DNA of 64,000 nt from the NCBI GenBank assembly GCA_050633505.1, contig JBOEGQ010000013.1, forward strand, positions 124,001 through 188,000, written 5' to 3'. A program made the translations under genes and the position numbers. This stretch comes from UBA1672 sp050633505 (GTDB taxonomy: Bacteria > Pseudomonadota > Alphaproteobacteria > Micavibrionales > Micavibrionaceae). Positions 37,406 to 46,668 of this stretch are shown here, piece by piece. Below the pieces are notes generated by a model that did no database searches, had not been told where the DNA came from, and worked only from the letters and a program-made list of their open reading frames with translations. Positions within the stretch are counted from its first letter, which is position 1; every line of letters starts with the position of its first letter.

Positions 37406-37968
37406 CCGGGGAACATGACCACATTATCTGCCATATAACCTGACGTGGCCATATGTGCGGCGTGTGTTTGGCTTGAAACCTCATCCAGTAATTCAATAAC
37501 CTGATCAATAATCATAAGCTGGCTTTGTAATTGCACACTCATGATCTGTGTGATGTCGGCTAATGTCGGATTGGTGACATCGAATGATAATTGGCAAAGA
37601 CTAATTAATTCGATGAAACCTTCAAGATCTTCGGCCATATCGTGCATCATCTCACTTTGTGTTTCTTCCCATAGTTCGGGATTATCTTCGGCAAGCTCTA
37701 TACGCGCGGTATAACGTTCTGTAAGACGGTCACATTCCATATGTAGGAAGCTCAGGTCGGATAAATTCTCTCCTTCATACGCGGCAACTTCTTTCATGGC
37801 CAAAGCGCAAGAAAGGATGGCGTGGTCGGGGCTATAATTCGATATCATGTCATTCAAGGCATAGGCGGTGATGTCATCATATTGATGTTTATCACTTAAG
37901 ACATCGCGCACGATTATTGGCATTTGTAACTGGACTTTAAGCAGTGCACGTTTTTGATCCTGTGTCAT
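37402..37968 (-). CDS. Hypothetical helical protein
   Basis: Not recognised. The 188-residue acidic protein, rich in Met, Leu and Glu, appears entirely helical, with no signal peptide, membrane segment or catalytic motif that I can identify. I chose the ATG at 37968 because AAGGAT lies seven bases before it; ten further codons upstream stay open. It is monocistronic and divergent from comM, about 150 bases away. Confidence 0.7.
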   Translation of the reverse strand: MTQDQKRALLKVQLQMPIIVRDVLSDKHQYDDITAYALNDMISNYSPDHAILSCALAMKEVAAYEGENLSDLSFLHMECDRLTERYTARIELAEDNPELWEETQSEMMHDMAEDLEGFIELISLCQLSFDVTNPTLADITQIMSVQLQSQLMIIDQVIELLDEVSSQTHAAHMATSGYMADNVVMFPG

Positions 37969-38119
37969 GTTCTTTATCCTTTTATTCTGCTGTGCCATGT
38001 ATCTGGCGTTTGCCTCTCTTGTTTCCTTGATTAAGGGGTGAAGGTGAATAAATTATTAACATCGCTTTTATTTTCTACAATTGTATGCAATATAAACTAT
38101 AGATTGTGTATGAGGGGTT

Positions 38120-39640
38120 ATGGTCGCCAGAATCAATACAGTGGCATTTCAAGGCATAGAGGTGAAACCTGTTGATGTGCAGGTTCAGCTTTCCGGTGGT
38201 TTGCCTGCTTTTAATATTGTTGGACTTCCTGATAAGGCGGTGGCAGAGAGTAAAGAGCGTGTGCGTGCAGCCTTACATTCTCTTGGCCTGTCTTTGCCGC
38301 CAAAACGTTTAACCGTCAATATGGCGCCGGCCGATTTATCAAAGGAGGGAAGCCATTTTGACCTTCCGATTGCACTGGGTCTTTTAGGTGCAATGGATGT
38401 CCTGCCCAAGGAAGAGCTGGAAGAGTTTATTGTCTTGGGGGAGCTTGCCCTGGATGCAACGATACGGCCGGTATCGGGTGTTTTGCCGGCGGCAATTCAT
38501 GCAAGTGGAGTAGGGCGAAATCTTATATGTCCCCGTGAGTGCGGTGAGGAAGCCGCATGGGCAGGAGAGGTGGATGTTTTGGCGCCATCTGATCTGTTGC
38601 AATTAATTAATCATATAAAGGGCGCTCAGATCCTTGCAAGCCCAGAGGCAAAGGCGGTTAATGATAATGATACGACTTGTTCCGATTTGGCGCATGTAAA
38701 GGGGCAGGAAAGTGCAAAGCGCGCTCTTGAGGTGGCGGCGGCCGGTGGTCATAATATGTTGATGATTGGGCCACCGGGCAGTGGTAAGTCGATGATGGCC
38801 AGTTGTCTTCCCGGGATTTTGCCTGCTTTAACACCGAGAGAAGCTTTGGAATTATCGATGGTGCATTCTCTTGCGGGGGTATTACCGGAAGGTGGGCTGG
38901 TCCATAGGCGGCCTTTTCGAATGCCGCATCATTCTGCATCCCAGCCTGCCTTGATCGGAGGTGGGCATAAGGTGAAACCCGGTGAAATTTCTTTGGCACA
39001 TCATGGTGTTTTGTTCCTTGATGAATTACCGGAATTCTCGCGTGCGACGCTTGAGGCGTTACGCCAACCTTTGGAAACCGGTGATGCATTGATTGCGCGT
39101 GCCAATGCGCATGTCAAATATCCGGCGCGTTTTCAGATGATTTCTGCGATGAATCCTTGTCGTTGCGGTCATTTGGGAGATCCTGATTTTGAATGTACGA
39201 AGGCACCCAGATGCGGGGCAGATTACCAATCGAAGATATCAGGCCCGCTTTTAGATCGTATTGATGTTCACATTGATGTGCCACCCGTTCAGGTCTCTGA
39301 TCTGAGTATGGCAAGCACGGGTGATTCTTCTAAAGTTATTGCGCAGCGCGTGCAAGCGGCACGTAACATACAGACCGCGCGCTATGCTTCTTTGGATAAT
39401 AATGAAGCATCGTTACCGATTAATGCATATGTTGATGGTGCAGTTTTGGATCAGGTGACGCCAATGTCGGAGAAGACACGAGAGATGTTTATGAATGCGG
39501 TTGAGCGGGCAAAATTATCGGCGCGTGGCTATTATCGTGTTTTACGTGTTGCACGCACGATTGCCGATCTGAACGGCGGGGGGAAAGAGATCCAAAGACA
39601 GGATATAGCAGAGGCGCTCAGTTATCGGCGTATATTATAG
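38120..39640 (+). CDS. comM: ComM/YifB-type Mg-chelatase-like AAA+ ATPase
   Basis: Hexameric AAA+ helicase of the ComM family, which promotes branch migration of incoming DNA in natural transformation and is widespread in bacteria. The 506 residues comprise an N-terminal LonC-like domain (FNIVGLPDKAVAESKERV), Walker A GPPGSGKS near residue 216, Walker B GVLFLDELPEF, a cysteine pair in AMNPCRCGHLG and the C-terminal Mg-chelatase-type domain (SARGYYRVLRVARTIADLNG). All expected motifs are present. The two paralogous orphan genes follow. Confidence 0.93.
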   Translation: MVARINTVAFQGIEVKPVDVQVQLSGGLPAFNIVGLPDKAVAESKERVRAALHSLGLSLPPKRLTVNMAPADLSKEGSHFDLPIALGLLGAMDVLPKEELEEFIVLGELALDATIRPVSGVLPAAIHASGVGRNLICPRECGEEAAWAGEVDVLAPSDLLQLINHIKGAQILASPEAKAVNDNDTTCSDLAHVKGQESAKRALEVAAAGGHNMLMIGPPGSGKSMMASCLPGILPALTPREALELSMVHSLAGVLPEGGLVHRRPFRMPHHSASQPALIGGGHKVKPGEISLAHHGVLFLDELPEFSRATLEALRQPLETGDALIARANAHVKYPARFQMISAMNPCRCGHLGDPDFECTKAPRCGADYQSKISGPLLDRIDVHIDVPPVQVSDLSMASTGDSSKVIAQRVQAARNIQTARYASLDNNEASLPINAYVDGAVLDQVTPMSEKTREMFMNAVERAKLSARGYYRVLRVARTIADLNGGGKEIQRQDIAEALSYRRIL

Positions 39641-39680
39641 GACGTGTTTGATTTGTATGATGTAGGTGGGCTATACTGCA

Positions 39681-40796
39681 ATGGTGATGAGACAAAGTGA
39701 AAACATTATTCTTCAGGCACAGTCCTTTGCGTCGCGGGATATTATGTCCTTTGGTGTTGGTTCACCGCTGATTTCTAATCCGTTAGAGGTGGGAATCGGG
39801 AATAAAGCTATACAGTCTGTAAATGTGCAGCAGTCATCCTCATTGATGCAACGTGTTGTCGGGCAACCTCAGAAAACGATTGCTCAAACCGTTTTGCCTC
39901 GGGATTCATTTCGTGTTTCGGTAAAGGAAAGCGCGATGATGCGTGATGCCTCGACCGGCCCGATTACAGATGGCGCGCAACAGGTTAAAAATAGAGCGCA
40001 ACAGGTTAAAAATAGAGCGCAACAGGTTAAAAATAGAGCGCAATCTCAACAGGATACAGAGCATGAGATTGGACGCTTAACAACGCGGTTACAGAATGTC
40101 AGAAGGCAAGCGGATGATGCGCTGGGATGTGCGGCGAATGATCTGGGTATAGACAAAGGAAAGGCGGTCAATAGTTTTGCGCCTGAAACTTCCCCTACAA
40201 AGATAAGTGCGGGGATCACGGTGGCATGCGATATGGCAACGGGCGGCGGCGGTACTCTTGCTACAATCCTGATGCAAGGCAAAACTGTGGTGGCGGAACT
40301 GACCGAGAAGGAAAGAAAATGCAATCCGGATCAGCAGGAAAAACTGCTGGATAACGAGCTTGCCCGTCTTCAGTCATCCGGTTCTAATGCTTCATCATCA
40401 CATGCCAATGAAGGGGGGAGTGTGCAATGGGATGTTCCGTCTAAGGGCAATGTTGACTTTTCAATGGTCGATACGAAGACATTACGTGATATTCATGCGT
40501 TGAACTTTGATAAGTTGCACCAGCAGATCCCGGAAATGGCAGATTTGCATGATACGCGCCATGGCCTACAGGATGTTGAAGATAACCATGGTGCATTAGG
40601 GGATAATGTAAGTGTTGCATTTGAAGATGTTTATATCACATCGGCCAGTATTTCCGGGATTATACGGTTGAACACTGCGGGTCTTGGAGGTGGTGATGTG
40701 GCGTTTAACAATGTTTCGATGATTGGTTCCAGTTTGTCTGCCAGTGCGCCTGAGTATCAGGTTCATTACGCGATAAGTCATCCTGCATATATATGA
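39681..40796 (+). CDS. Orphan paralogue A with repeated AQQVKNR segment
   Basis: Not recognised. The 371-residue protein is predicted mostly polar and low-complexity, without a signal peptide. After about 98 residues it holds three perfect AQQVKNR repeats. A second region contains a glycine-rich hydrophobic stretch (DMATGGGGTLATILMQGK), then a charged helix and a beta-rich C-terminus (VAFEDVYITSASISGIIRLN). The order of these parts matches the next gene, so the two are ancient paralogues. The start is uncertain: ATG at 39681 is chosen over a GTG at 39666. It follows comM by 40 bases. Confidence 0.7.
   Translation: MVMRQSENIILQAQSFASRDIMSFGVGSPLISNPLEVGIGNKAIQSVNVQQSSSLMQRVVGQPQKTIAQTVLPRDSFRVSVKESAMMRDASTGPITDGAQQVKNRAQQVKNRAQQVKNRAQSQQDTEHEIGRLTTRLQNVRRQADDALGCAANDLGIDKGKAVNSFAPETSPTKISAGITVACDMATGGGGTLATILMQGKTVVAELTEKERKCNPDQQEKLLDNELARLQSSGSNASSSHANEGGSVQWDVPSKGNVDFSMVDTKTLRDIHALNFDKLHQQIPEMADLHDTRHGLQDVEDNHGALGDNVSVAFEDVYITSASISGIIRLNTAGLGGGDVAFNNVSMIGSSLSASAPEYQVHYAISHPAYI
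39975..40037 (+). repeat. Three perfect 21-bp tandem repeats inside the orphan gene
   Basis: Three identical in-frame 21-base units (39975-39995, 39996-40016, 40017-40037) each encode AQQVKNR. A fourth partial unit begins GCGCAA. Exact nucleotide identity points to a recent expansion. Confidence 0.95.
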
Positions 40797-40939
40797 GGCG
40801 AGGTGCACACCTCAATAGAGTTAAGCCCATATTTTATTTGTTTTTTTATGGTATATCAGGTTATACTGATGGTAATTAATTAAAACTGCGGGTTTAATAA
40901 GGGTTATACGTCCCGCAGAGATATAATTGGTGTGAATTT

Positions 40940-42202
40940 ATGACGCTGGATGCGCTTCCATTTAATGATTTTTCTTCTGGAAAGAACGGTTATAACGTTT
41001 CTTCCAAGGGGATAAGTGCGCATTCGGTAGACATTATGAATCGTGCATTTGATTCTGCATCTTCTCCTGCTCCGGGAACCGGAAGTTTGTTTGACACAGG
41101 GCTATCTCAGCAATTTGCAAAAAATGATCCTGTGTACGGGCAAGAACAGGGGCCGATTGAGTCTCTGATGGTTGGGAATACGCGCACAGAGACGTTGATG
41201 GATACTGCGGCCCCTCAAAAATCGTATAAGGGGCCGGAAGTTAATGCACGTAGCTTAATGCGTGATGCGAATCAGACCATAACGGATGGTAGTAAAGTTT
41301 CCATGGCAGCTAAGCTTGGTATGGATGATGTGAAGCAGAATATGGCGGAATTCCAGAAAGATTGGAAGCAGGCCAAAGCCGAAGTTTATGAGTCGTTAAA
41401 AGAATCTGCCGCTGAAATGGATATTGAACTTGGCGACGCTGTTGATGCATTTTTCCCTGATAATACTGCGTCTAAGGCTTCTGCTGTCAGTTATATGGCG
41501 GGTGAGGCTGCTTTTGGTGCCGGGACGTTTGCCACTGCCGGTAAGAGTGCATATGTCGGATTTGAATTAAGTAAGAGCGACAAAGGTCTTTCGGAAGATC
41601 AAAAAGAAGCGTTACTGCAAGAGACGTTGAATCGTCTTCAGGCGTCATCTGCGCCTTCTGATACAAGATCAGGGCCGGGTGGAACGGCTGGATCTATTCC
41701 AATGGATGGGCCTAAAGGTAGTGAGTTTAGTTGGCACAACTTGGAATCAGGTGATCTTAAGGAGTTCATGGAAGCTGATCCTGATGGTATGGATCAGCCG
41801 GAAATGGTTGCTTTGCTGGATACGCAGCGTGATCTGGAAATGGTTTTTGATAATCATGATTACATCGTCCGTCATTATGCGGATAATAATCTGTATGAGA
41901 AATCAGAGCAGCTCGTCAAAACGGGGCAAAGTAAAGTTGCGCAGGCTGAATTTGATCAGGCGACTGTTGCTGTGGATGCTGAGGCTGTTGTTATCACAAG
42001 CATGGGGCTTCAGGGGATTGAAAAGCTCAATATACAGGAGGCTGTTTCTGCAAATGATACGAAATTTGATAATGTATACGACATTTCTTCTCGTATTGCT
42101 AAGGCGTCTGAAACCTCAACAACTGTTGATGAGGGGCAGCTTAATTACGATGTGCTTGCGGAAGAAAACAGATCCTATATTCGTAGTCAATTCTCAGTCT
42201 AG
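40940..42202 (+). CDS. Orphan paralogue B of the preceding gene
   Basis: Not recognised. The 420-residue acidic protein is built like its neighbour. It has a low-complexity N-terminus of about 100 residues, a helical segment with SLMRDANQTITDGSKVS corresponding to MMRDASTGPITDGAQQV in A, a hydrophobic Gly/Ala stretch (YMAGEAAFGAGTFATAG), a helix ending LLQETLNRLQASS (A: LLDNELARLQSSG), and a beta-rich end. It lacks the tandem AQQVKNR repeats. There is no signal peptide. A separate transcript is possible, since 143 bases separate it from A. Function unknown. Confidence 0.75.
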   Translation: MTLDALPFNDFSSGKNGYNVSSKGISAHSVDIMNRAFDSASSPAPGTGSLFDTGLSQQFAKNDPVYGQEQGPIESLMVGNTRTETLMDTAAPQKSYKGPEVNARSLMRDANQTITDGSKVSMAAKLGMDDVKQNMAEFQKDWKQAKAEVYESLKESAAEMDIELGDAVDAFFPDNTASKASAVSYMAGEAAFGAGTFATAGKSAYVGFELSKSDKGLSEDQKEALLQETLNRLQASSAPSDTRSGPGGTAGSIPMDGPKGSEFSWHNLESGDLKEFMEADPDGMDQPEMVALLDTQRDLEMVFDNHDYIVRHYADNNLYEKSEQLVKTGQSKVAQAEFDQATVAVDAEAVVITSMGLQGIEKLNIQEAVSANDTKFDNVYDISSRIAKASETSTTVDEGQLNYDVLAEENRSYIRSQFSV

Positions 42203-42405
42203 AGTGATTAGGCTTCTTTTTTCACAAGTTGTGCTTTGATTTTGCAATAAACCTTAAAATTGTTATATTTCTTATTTGTTTTTTGTTTTTCTATTTTAAA
42301 TCATGCGTTTTTAGAGTATTAAGTTACTCATATATAGTGTAGAATCATACTGTATAGAGCATATGTCATAGTTCAAGAGTTTTAAAATTGTCTTATTTAC
42401 ATTCC

Positions 42406-43425
42406 ATGGATCAAGCCCAAGAGCTTGCTAATCAGTCTTTAGAGCATATTCGTAAACACGATTTGTTACCCACTCCCGAGAATTATGAACTTTGGTTTGT
42501 CTATTTCGCCGGATCTGAGCCGGAGATTACCACTGCTGTTGATGAGTTATTATCAAAGAATGATGGCAAAGTTTGTGATGAAGAGTGTTACGAGCTGTTT
42601 AAACGATTTTTAAGTGGCCAGCGCGAAGAAAAATCGGTTCGAAAAGCCGGTGATCAGATGCAAAAGACGATTTCTGATGTTAATAAGGCCGTCTCAACAG
42701 TTAGCGCCCGCGCGACAAAATATGTCAGAGACCTTGAAGGTGTGCGCACTGAACTGAAGGATGATGAGAAGAGCAAAGAGGAAATCGATGGTCTTGTTTC
42801 TGTTGTCATGTCGAGCACAGGACAGATGATTGAACAAAATCAAGTTCTTGAGGATATGCTGGAGAATTCAAACAAAGTTATTGAGGAAATGCGTCGTGAT
42901 CTTGAGGTTGCGCGTAAGGAAGCAATGACTGACGCGTTGACCGGCTTGTCGAACCGAAAGGCCTTTGATATGGAGGTTGATCGCTTACTTCATGCTTCTA
43001 ATAGCGAAAATGCAGCAGCATTTAGTATGATTTTGATGGATATTGACCACTTTAAGAGCTTTAACGATAAATTTGGACATCAGGTCGGCGATCAGGTGCT
43101 GAAATTGGTTGCGCGTACCTTAAAAGAAGGTGTTAAAGGGCGCGATCTGGCAGTGCGCTATGGTGGGGAAGAGTTTGCAATTCTTTTACCGGAAACGAAT
43201 ATTGAAGGTGGTTCTAAAGTTGCCGAGGCGCTGCGTGCCGCGGTAGAGAAGAAGGAAATCATTAACCGTGCGACGGGTGAGAAGATTGCAAAAATCACTT
43301 TATCCGGCGGTGTATCACAATATTTGAAGGGTGAACCATTGAACGGGTTCATCGGACGCGTTGATGCGGCTTTGTATGATGCAAAGGATGCCGGACGTAA
43401 CCAGATTATTGTTGCAACCTCTTAA
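42406..43425 (+). CDS. GGDEF-domain diguanylate cyclase
   Basis: Makes the second messenger c-di-GMP from two GTP. The 339 residues comprise an N-terminal helical domain with coiled-coil segments (to about residue 175) and a GGDEF domain with intact active site RYGGEEFAILLP. The inhibitory I-site position reads KGRD instead of RxxD, so product inhibition may be weak. It has no membrane helix and is probably cytoplasmic, signalling through the helical domain. A TTG six codons upstream is an alternative start. It follows the orphan pair and precedes the uvrD-type gene. Confidence 0.9.
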   Translation: MDQAQELANQSLEHIRKHDLLPTPENYELWFVYFAGSEPEITTAVDELLSKNDGKVCDEECYELFKRFLSGQREEKSVRKAGDQMQKTISDVNKAVSTVSARATKYVRDLEGVRTELKDDEKSKEEIDGLVSVVMSSTGQMIEQNQVLEDMLENSNKVIEEMRRDLEVARKEAMTDALTGLSNRKAFDMEVDRLLHASNSENAAAFSMILMDIDHFKSFNDKFGHQVGDQVLKLVARTLKEGVKGRDLAVRYGGEEFAILLPETNIEGGSKVAEALRAAVEKKEIINRATGEKIAKITLSGGVSQYLKGEPLNGFIGRVDAALYDAKDAGRNQIIVATS

Positions 43426-43506
43426 GGTTTCTTATATCCACAATTCTGTTCTGTAATCTTCTCTGTATCCTTGCATGGTTGGGGTAGAGCTTCTATCAAT
43501 GGATAT

Positions 43507-45741
43507 ATGCAAGATATATTTGAAATTGAAGATGATGTGCCTTCCGGTTCTGAGGCAGGCTATTCCCCCTATTTAGACGGGCTGAATGCCCCGCAGCGTG
43601 AAGCAGTAGAAGCCTTAGATGGTGCCGTTCTTGTTCTGGCGGGAGCAGGAACCGGAAAGACCAAGGTTCTGACAACACGTTTGGCGCATTTGCTGAATAG
43701 TGCGTGTGCATATCCATCTCAGATTCTGGCTGTGACCTTTACAAATAAGGCTGCTCTGGAGATGAAGGAGCGCATCAGTGCCATGATGGGCGGGCGTCCT
43801 GTTGAGGGGTGGTGGCTGGGTACGTTTCACTCTTTGGCTGCGCGTATGTTACGGCGTCATGCTGACCTTGTGGGGCTTGGTAGTAATTTCACAATTCTGG
43901 ATACGGATGATCAGGTTCGACTTCTAAAGCAGATTATGGAGGCCGCGGGAATCGACACCAAAAAATGGGTGCCAAAGGCCTGTATTGGGGTAATAGACAG
44001 GTGGAAAGATCGCGGTCTGGTTCCATCGCAAGTGAGTGCAGAGGATGGTGGTGACGTTGCAGATGGTAAGATGCCGCTTTTGTATAAGACCTATCAAGAG
44101 CGTTTAAGAGCCGTGAATGCCTGTGATTTCGGGGATTTATTGTTGCATATGATTACCATCTTTAAAGATCCCAATAATGCCGCAGTTTTAGATGATTACC
44201 ATCGGCGTTTTCGCTATATCATGGTGGATGAATACCAAGATACAAACGTGGCGCAATATTTATGGCTTCGTCTTTTGGCGCAAGGCACGGGGAATATTTG
44301 CTGCGTTGGGGATGACGACCAATCTATTTACGGCTGGCGTGGAGCGGAGGTCGGCAATATTTTGAAGTTCGAACAGGATTTCGAAAATGCCAAGATTATC
44401 CGTCTTGAACAGAACTATCGTTCGACCAATACAATATTGAAAGCATCAGGCGCAATTATTGAGAATAACGGATCTCGTTTGGGGAAAACCCTCTGGTCAG
44501 AGCAAGGTGATGGTGATCCGATCAAGTTGTGTGGACTGTGGGACGGCGAAGCCGAGGCGCGCTGGGTCGGTGAAGAGATTGAACAGCTTCAGATTAAGGG
44601 GGTTGCGTTAAAGGATGTGGCCGTTCTTGTGCGTACTGGTTTTCAGACTCGCGAGTTTGAAGAACGCTTTATTAAGCTTGGGGTGCCGTATCGGGTGATC
44701 GGAGGACCACGATTTTATGAGCGTAAAGAGATTCGTGATGCGCTGGCCTATTTCCGTGTTCTTGTGCAGCCTCAAGATGACCTTGCATTTGAACGGATTA
44801 TCAATACCCCAAAACGGGGTATTGGGGCGACGACTCTAAATACATTGCATGACTATGCGCGCCGGAAGGGGATATCTCTGAATGGTGCAATTATGGATCT
44901 GACCCAGACAGATGAACTACGGAGTAAGACCAAAGGCACATTGATGAAGCTTTTGGATGATTTTGAGCGTTGGCGCAGCTTGTCAGATACAATGAATCAT
45001 GCAGAGCTGGGCATGATGATCTTGGAAGAGTCTGGTTATATGGAGATGTGGAAGCTGGATAAAACACCAGAGGCACCGGGGCGGATTGAAAACCTGAAAG
45101 AGCTGATCGGTGGGATGCAGGAATATGACTCTATGCTTGAGTTTCTAGAGCATGTTGCCTTGGTCTTAGAGAACCAGAATAATGCATCTGGTGATTTTGT
45201 AACGATTATGACGCTGCATGGTGCAAAGGGCTTGGAATTTGATCAGGTATTCTTGCCCGGCTGGGAAGAGGGGTTGTTTCCATCTCAAAGATCCATGGAT
45301 GAAAGTGGAATGAAAGGGCTTGAGGAAGAGCGCCGTCTTGCCTATGTCGGGGTTACGCGTGCACGTAAGAATGTGTATATATCACATGCGGCAAGCCGTA
45401 GAATGTATGGTAGCTGGGTAAACTCTATTCCATCACGATTTATTGATGAGATTCCAAAAGATCTTCTGGATGTGACCAGTCAGAGTGGAATGGTACAGGC
45501 AGGCAGGTCGCAGCACTGGGATTCTTCCGGTTTTACACCAAAGGCAAAGCCTGCACCGGTTTCACCTTTGGATAAGAAGGTGCAAAATGAAGATGGGGAA
45601 GTTTTGGCGCGTGGAGATCGCGTGTTTCATGATAAATTCGGTTACGGAAAAATTATTAATATTGACGGTCACAAATTGGATATTGCGTTTGAAAAAAGCG
45701 GAGTTAAGCGCGTCATGGATAGTTTTGTTTCCAAAGCATAA
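43507..45741 (+). CDS. UvrD/PcrA-type DNA helicase
   Basis: Superfamily 1A 3'-5' helicase acting in nucleotide excision and mismatch repair and in removing RecA. The 744 residues show Walker A LAGAGTGKTKVL, Walker B VDEYQDTN, motif III GDDDQSIYGWRGAE, motif V MTLHGAKGLEFD and motif VI YVGVTRARKNVY. The C-terminal tail (RGDRVFHDKFGYGKIINIDG) resembles the PcrA/UvrD Tudor-like end. The ATG at 43507 is chosen; a TTG 12 codons earlier is also open. UvrD and PcrA cannot be distinguished by eye. Confidence 0.93.
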   Translation: MQDIFEIEDDVPSGSEAGYSPYLDGLNAPQREAVEALDGAVLVLAGAGTGKTKVLTTRLAHLLNSACAYPSQILAVTFTNKAALEMKERISAMMGGRPVEGWWLGTFHSLAARMLRRHADLVGLGSNFTILDTDDQVRLLKQIMEAAGIDTKKWVPKACIGVIDRWKDRGLVPSQVSAEDGGDVADGKMPLLYKTYQERLRAVNACDFGDLLLHMITIFKDPNNAAVLDDYHRRFRYIMVDEYQDTNVAQYLWLRLLAQGTGNICCVGDDDQSIYGWRGAEVGNILKFEQDFENAKIIRLEQNYRSTNTILKASGAIIENNGSRLGKTLWSEQGDGDPIKLCGLWDGEAEARWVGEEIEQLQIKGVALKDVAVLVRTGFQTREFEERFIKLGVPYRVIGGPRFYERKEIRDALAYFRVLVQPQDDLAFERIINTPKRGIGATTLNTLHDYARRKGISLNGAIMDLTQTDELRSKTKGTLMKLLDDFERWRSLSDTMNHAELGMMILEESGYMEMWKLDKTPEAPGRIENLKELIGGMQEYDSMLEFLEHVALVLENQNNASGDFVTIMTLHGAKGLEFDQVFLPGWEEGLFPSQRSMDESGMKGLEEERRLAYVGVTRARKNVYISHAASRRMYGSWVNSIPSRFIDEIPKDLLDVTSQSGMVQAGRSQHWDSSGFTPKAKPAPVSPLDKKVQNEDGEVLARGDRVFHDKFGYGKIINIDGHKLDIAFEKSGVKRVMDSFVSKA

Positions 45742-45761
45742 CGTTGTTGTGAAGAGGGGGC

Positions 45762-46496
45762 TTAGAATTCTAGCTTTCCTGCCGCGATAATTTGCCCGTA
45801 TCCGTTTTTTTGAGCCAGTATCGCAATGCCGTCCATTTCATCTCCGTTTATCTCAAAGACATGTTTTTTGGCCATCCCGTCCCAGCTTCCTAAGTTGATG
45901 AAACTTGTGACAGGGTTGGTATAGGTCACGGAACGTCCGCTATTCTCGCCACCGCGAATACTTTGTTGTACGGCCTTTTTATACCCGAATCCCCAAAGGC
46001 GATATTCACCATTCTTGATCTCAGGTAGTTCAAAAGAGGCTTTCTGTGCATCGTCTGTATAAGAAATCGCGATATTTTGAATTGGGTTGCGGTTTGCCTT
46101 GATGATTGCGGTATTGAGCTCAGCGCTTTTTGATCCGACAAATTCATGTAAGCCGTTTACGATCATTTGGGGCGTATAGATTTGATTACTGCCTTTTAAA
46201 CTGGCGTATCCGTGCTGCCTTATGTCACACATCTCATTTCCGAGACGGTCTTTCCATTGCAAATAGTCCCAATATGTCACATGGCAACTTAGGGCAATAA
46301 CAGTTTCCTGTTCGGCCAGTTTTTCCAATACGCGATCCGCGGGTGGACAAGAAGAACACCCTTGTGATGTGAATAATTCAACAACGACAGGTGCTTTTGC
46401 CTTGGGTATCTTTGTATGCAGTTGCGCGTAAAGCGTATTTGCAGAGAAAAACAATGTGAAACAGGCGATTTGGAATAAAAAAATATTTTGCAACAT
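45762..46496 (-). CDS. DUF1223 thioredoxin-fold secreted protein
   Basis: Periplasmic protein of the DUF1223 family, 244 residues. It has a signal peptide (residues 1-24, ending LYAQ) followed by the family hallmark VVVELFTSQGCSSCPPADRV; its CSSC is a thioredoxin-like redox motif. Further conserved parts are SCHVTYWDYLQWKDRLG and the NGLHEFVGS segment. A redox role in the periplasm is inferred; no partner is known. It converges with the helicase gene. Confidence 0.9.
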   Translation of the reverse strand: MLQNIFLFQIACFTLFFSANTLYAQLHTKIPKAKAPVVVELFTSQGCSSCPPADRVLEKLAEQETVIALSCHVTYWDYLQWKDRLGNEMCDIRQHGYASLKGSNQIYTPQMIVNGLHEFVGSKSAELNTAIIKANRNPIQNIAISYTDDAQKASFELPEIKNGEYRLWGFGYKKAVQQSIRGGENSGRSVTYTNPVTSFINLGSWDGMAKKHVFEINGDEMDGIAILAQKNGYGQIIAAGKLEF

Positions 46497-46668
46497 GCCT
46501 CTCCATTCGCGATGAGCCGTAAAAGGTTACATTACCTTATGTTGATTTAATGAAATACTAAAGTGAAACTTGTCCCCGTTTATGATTGTTCTGATTGTAA
46601 TCGGTGGGTTGTTCTTCGGTGTGTTCTGCTTTAGATTATGTTTGAATTTCTGTAAATAAAGGATTGTG

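Noticed and set aside
39975..40037. Short tandem repeats read as a possible CRISPR array
   Set aside because: The units are directly adjacent with no spacers, are in frame, and lie inside an open gene.
41679..42239. 186-residue alternative-frame product inside orphan B
   Set aside because: It overlaps the better-supported frame that matches the paralogue, and its Leu/Arg/Ile-rich composition is typical of an out-of-frame reading.
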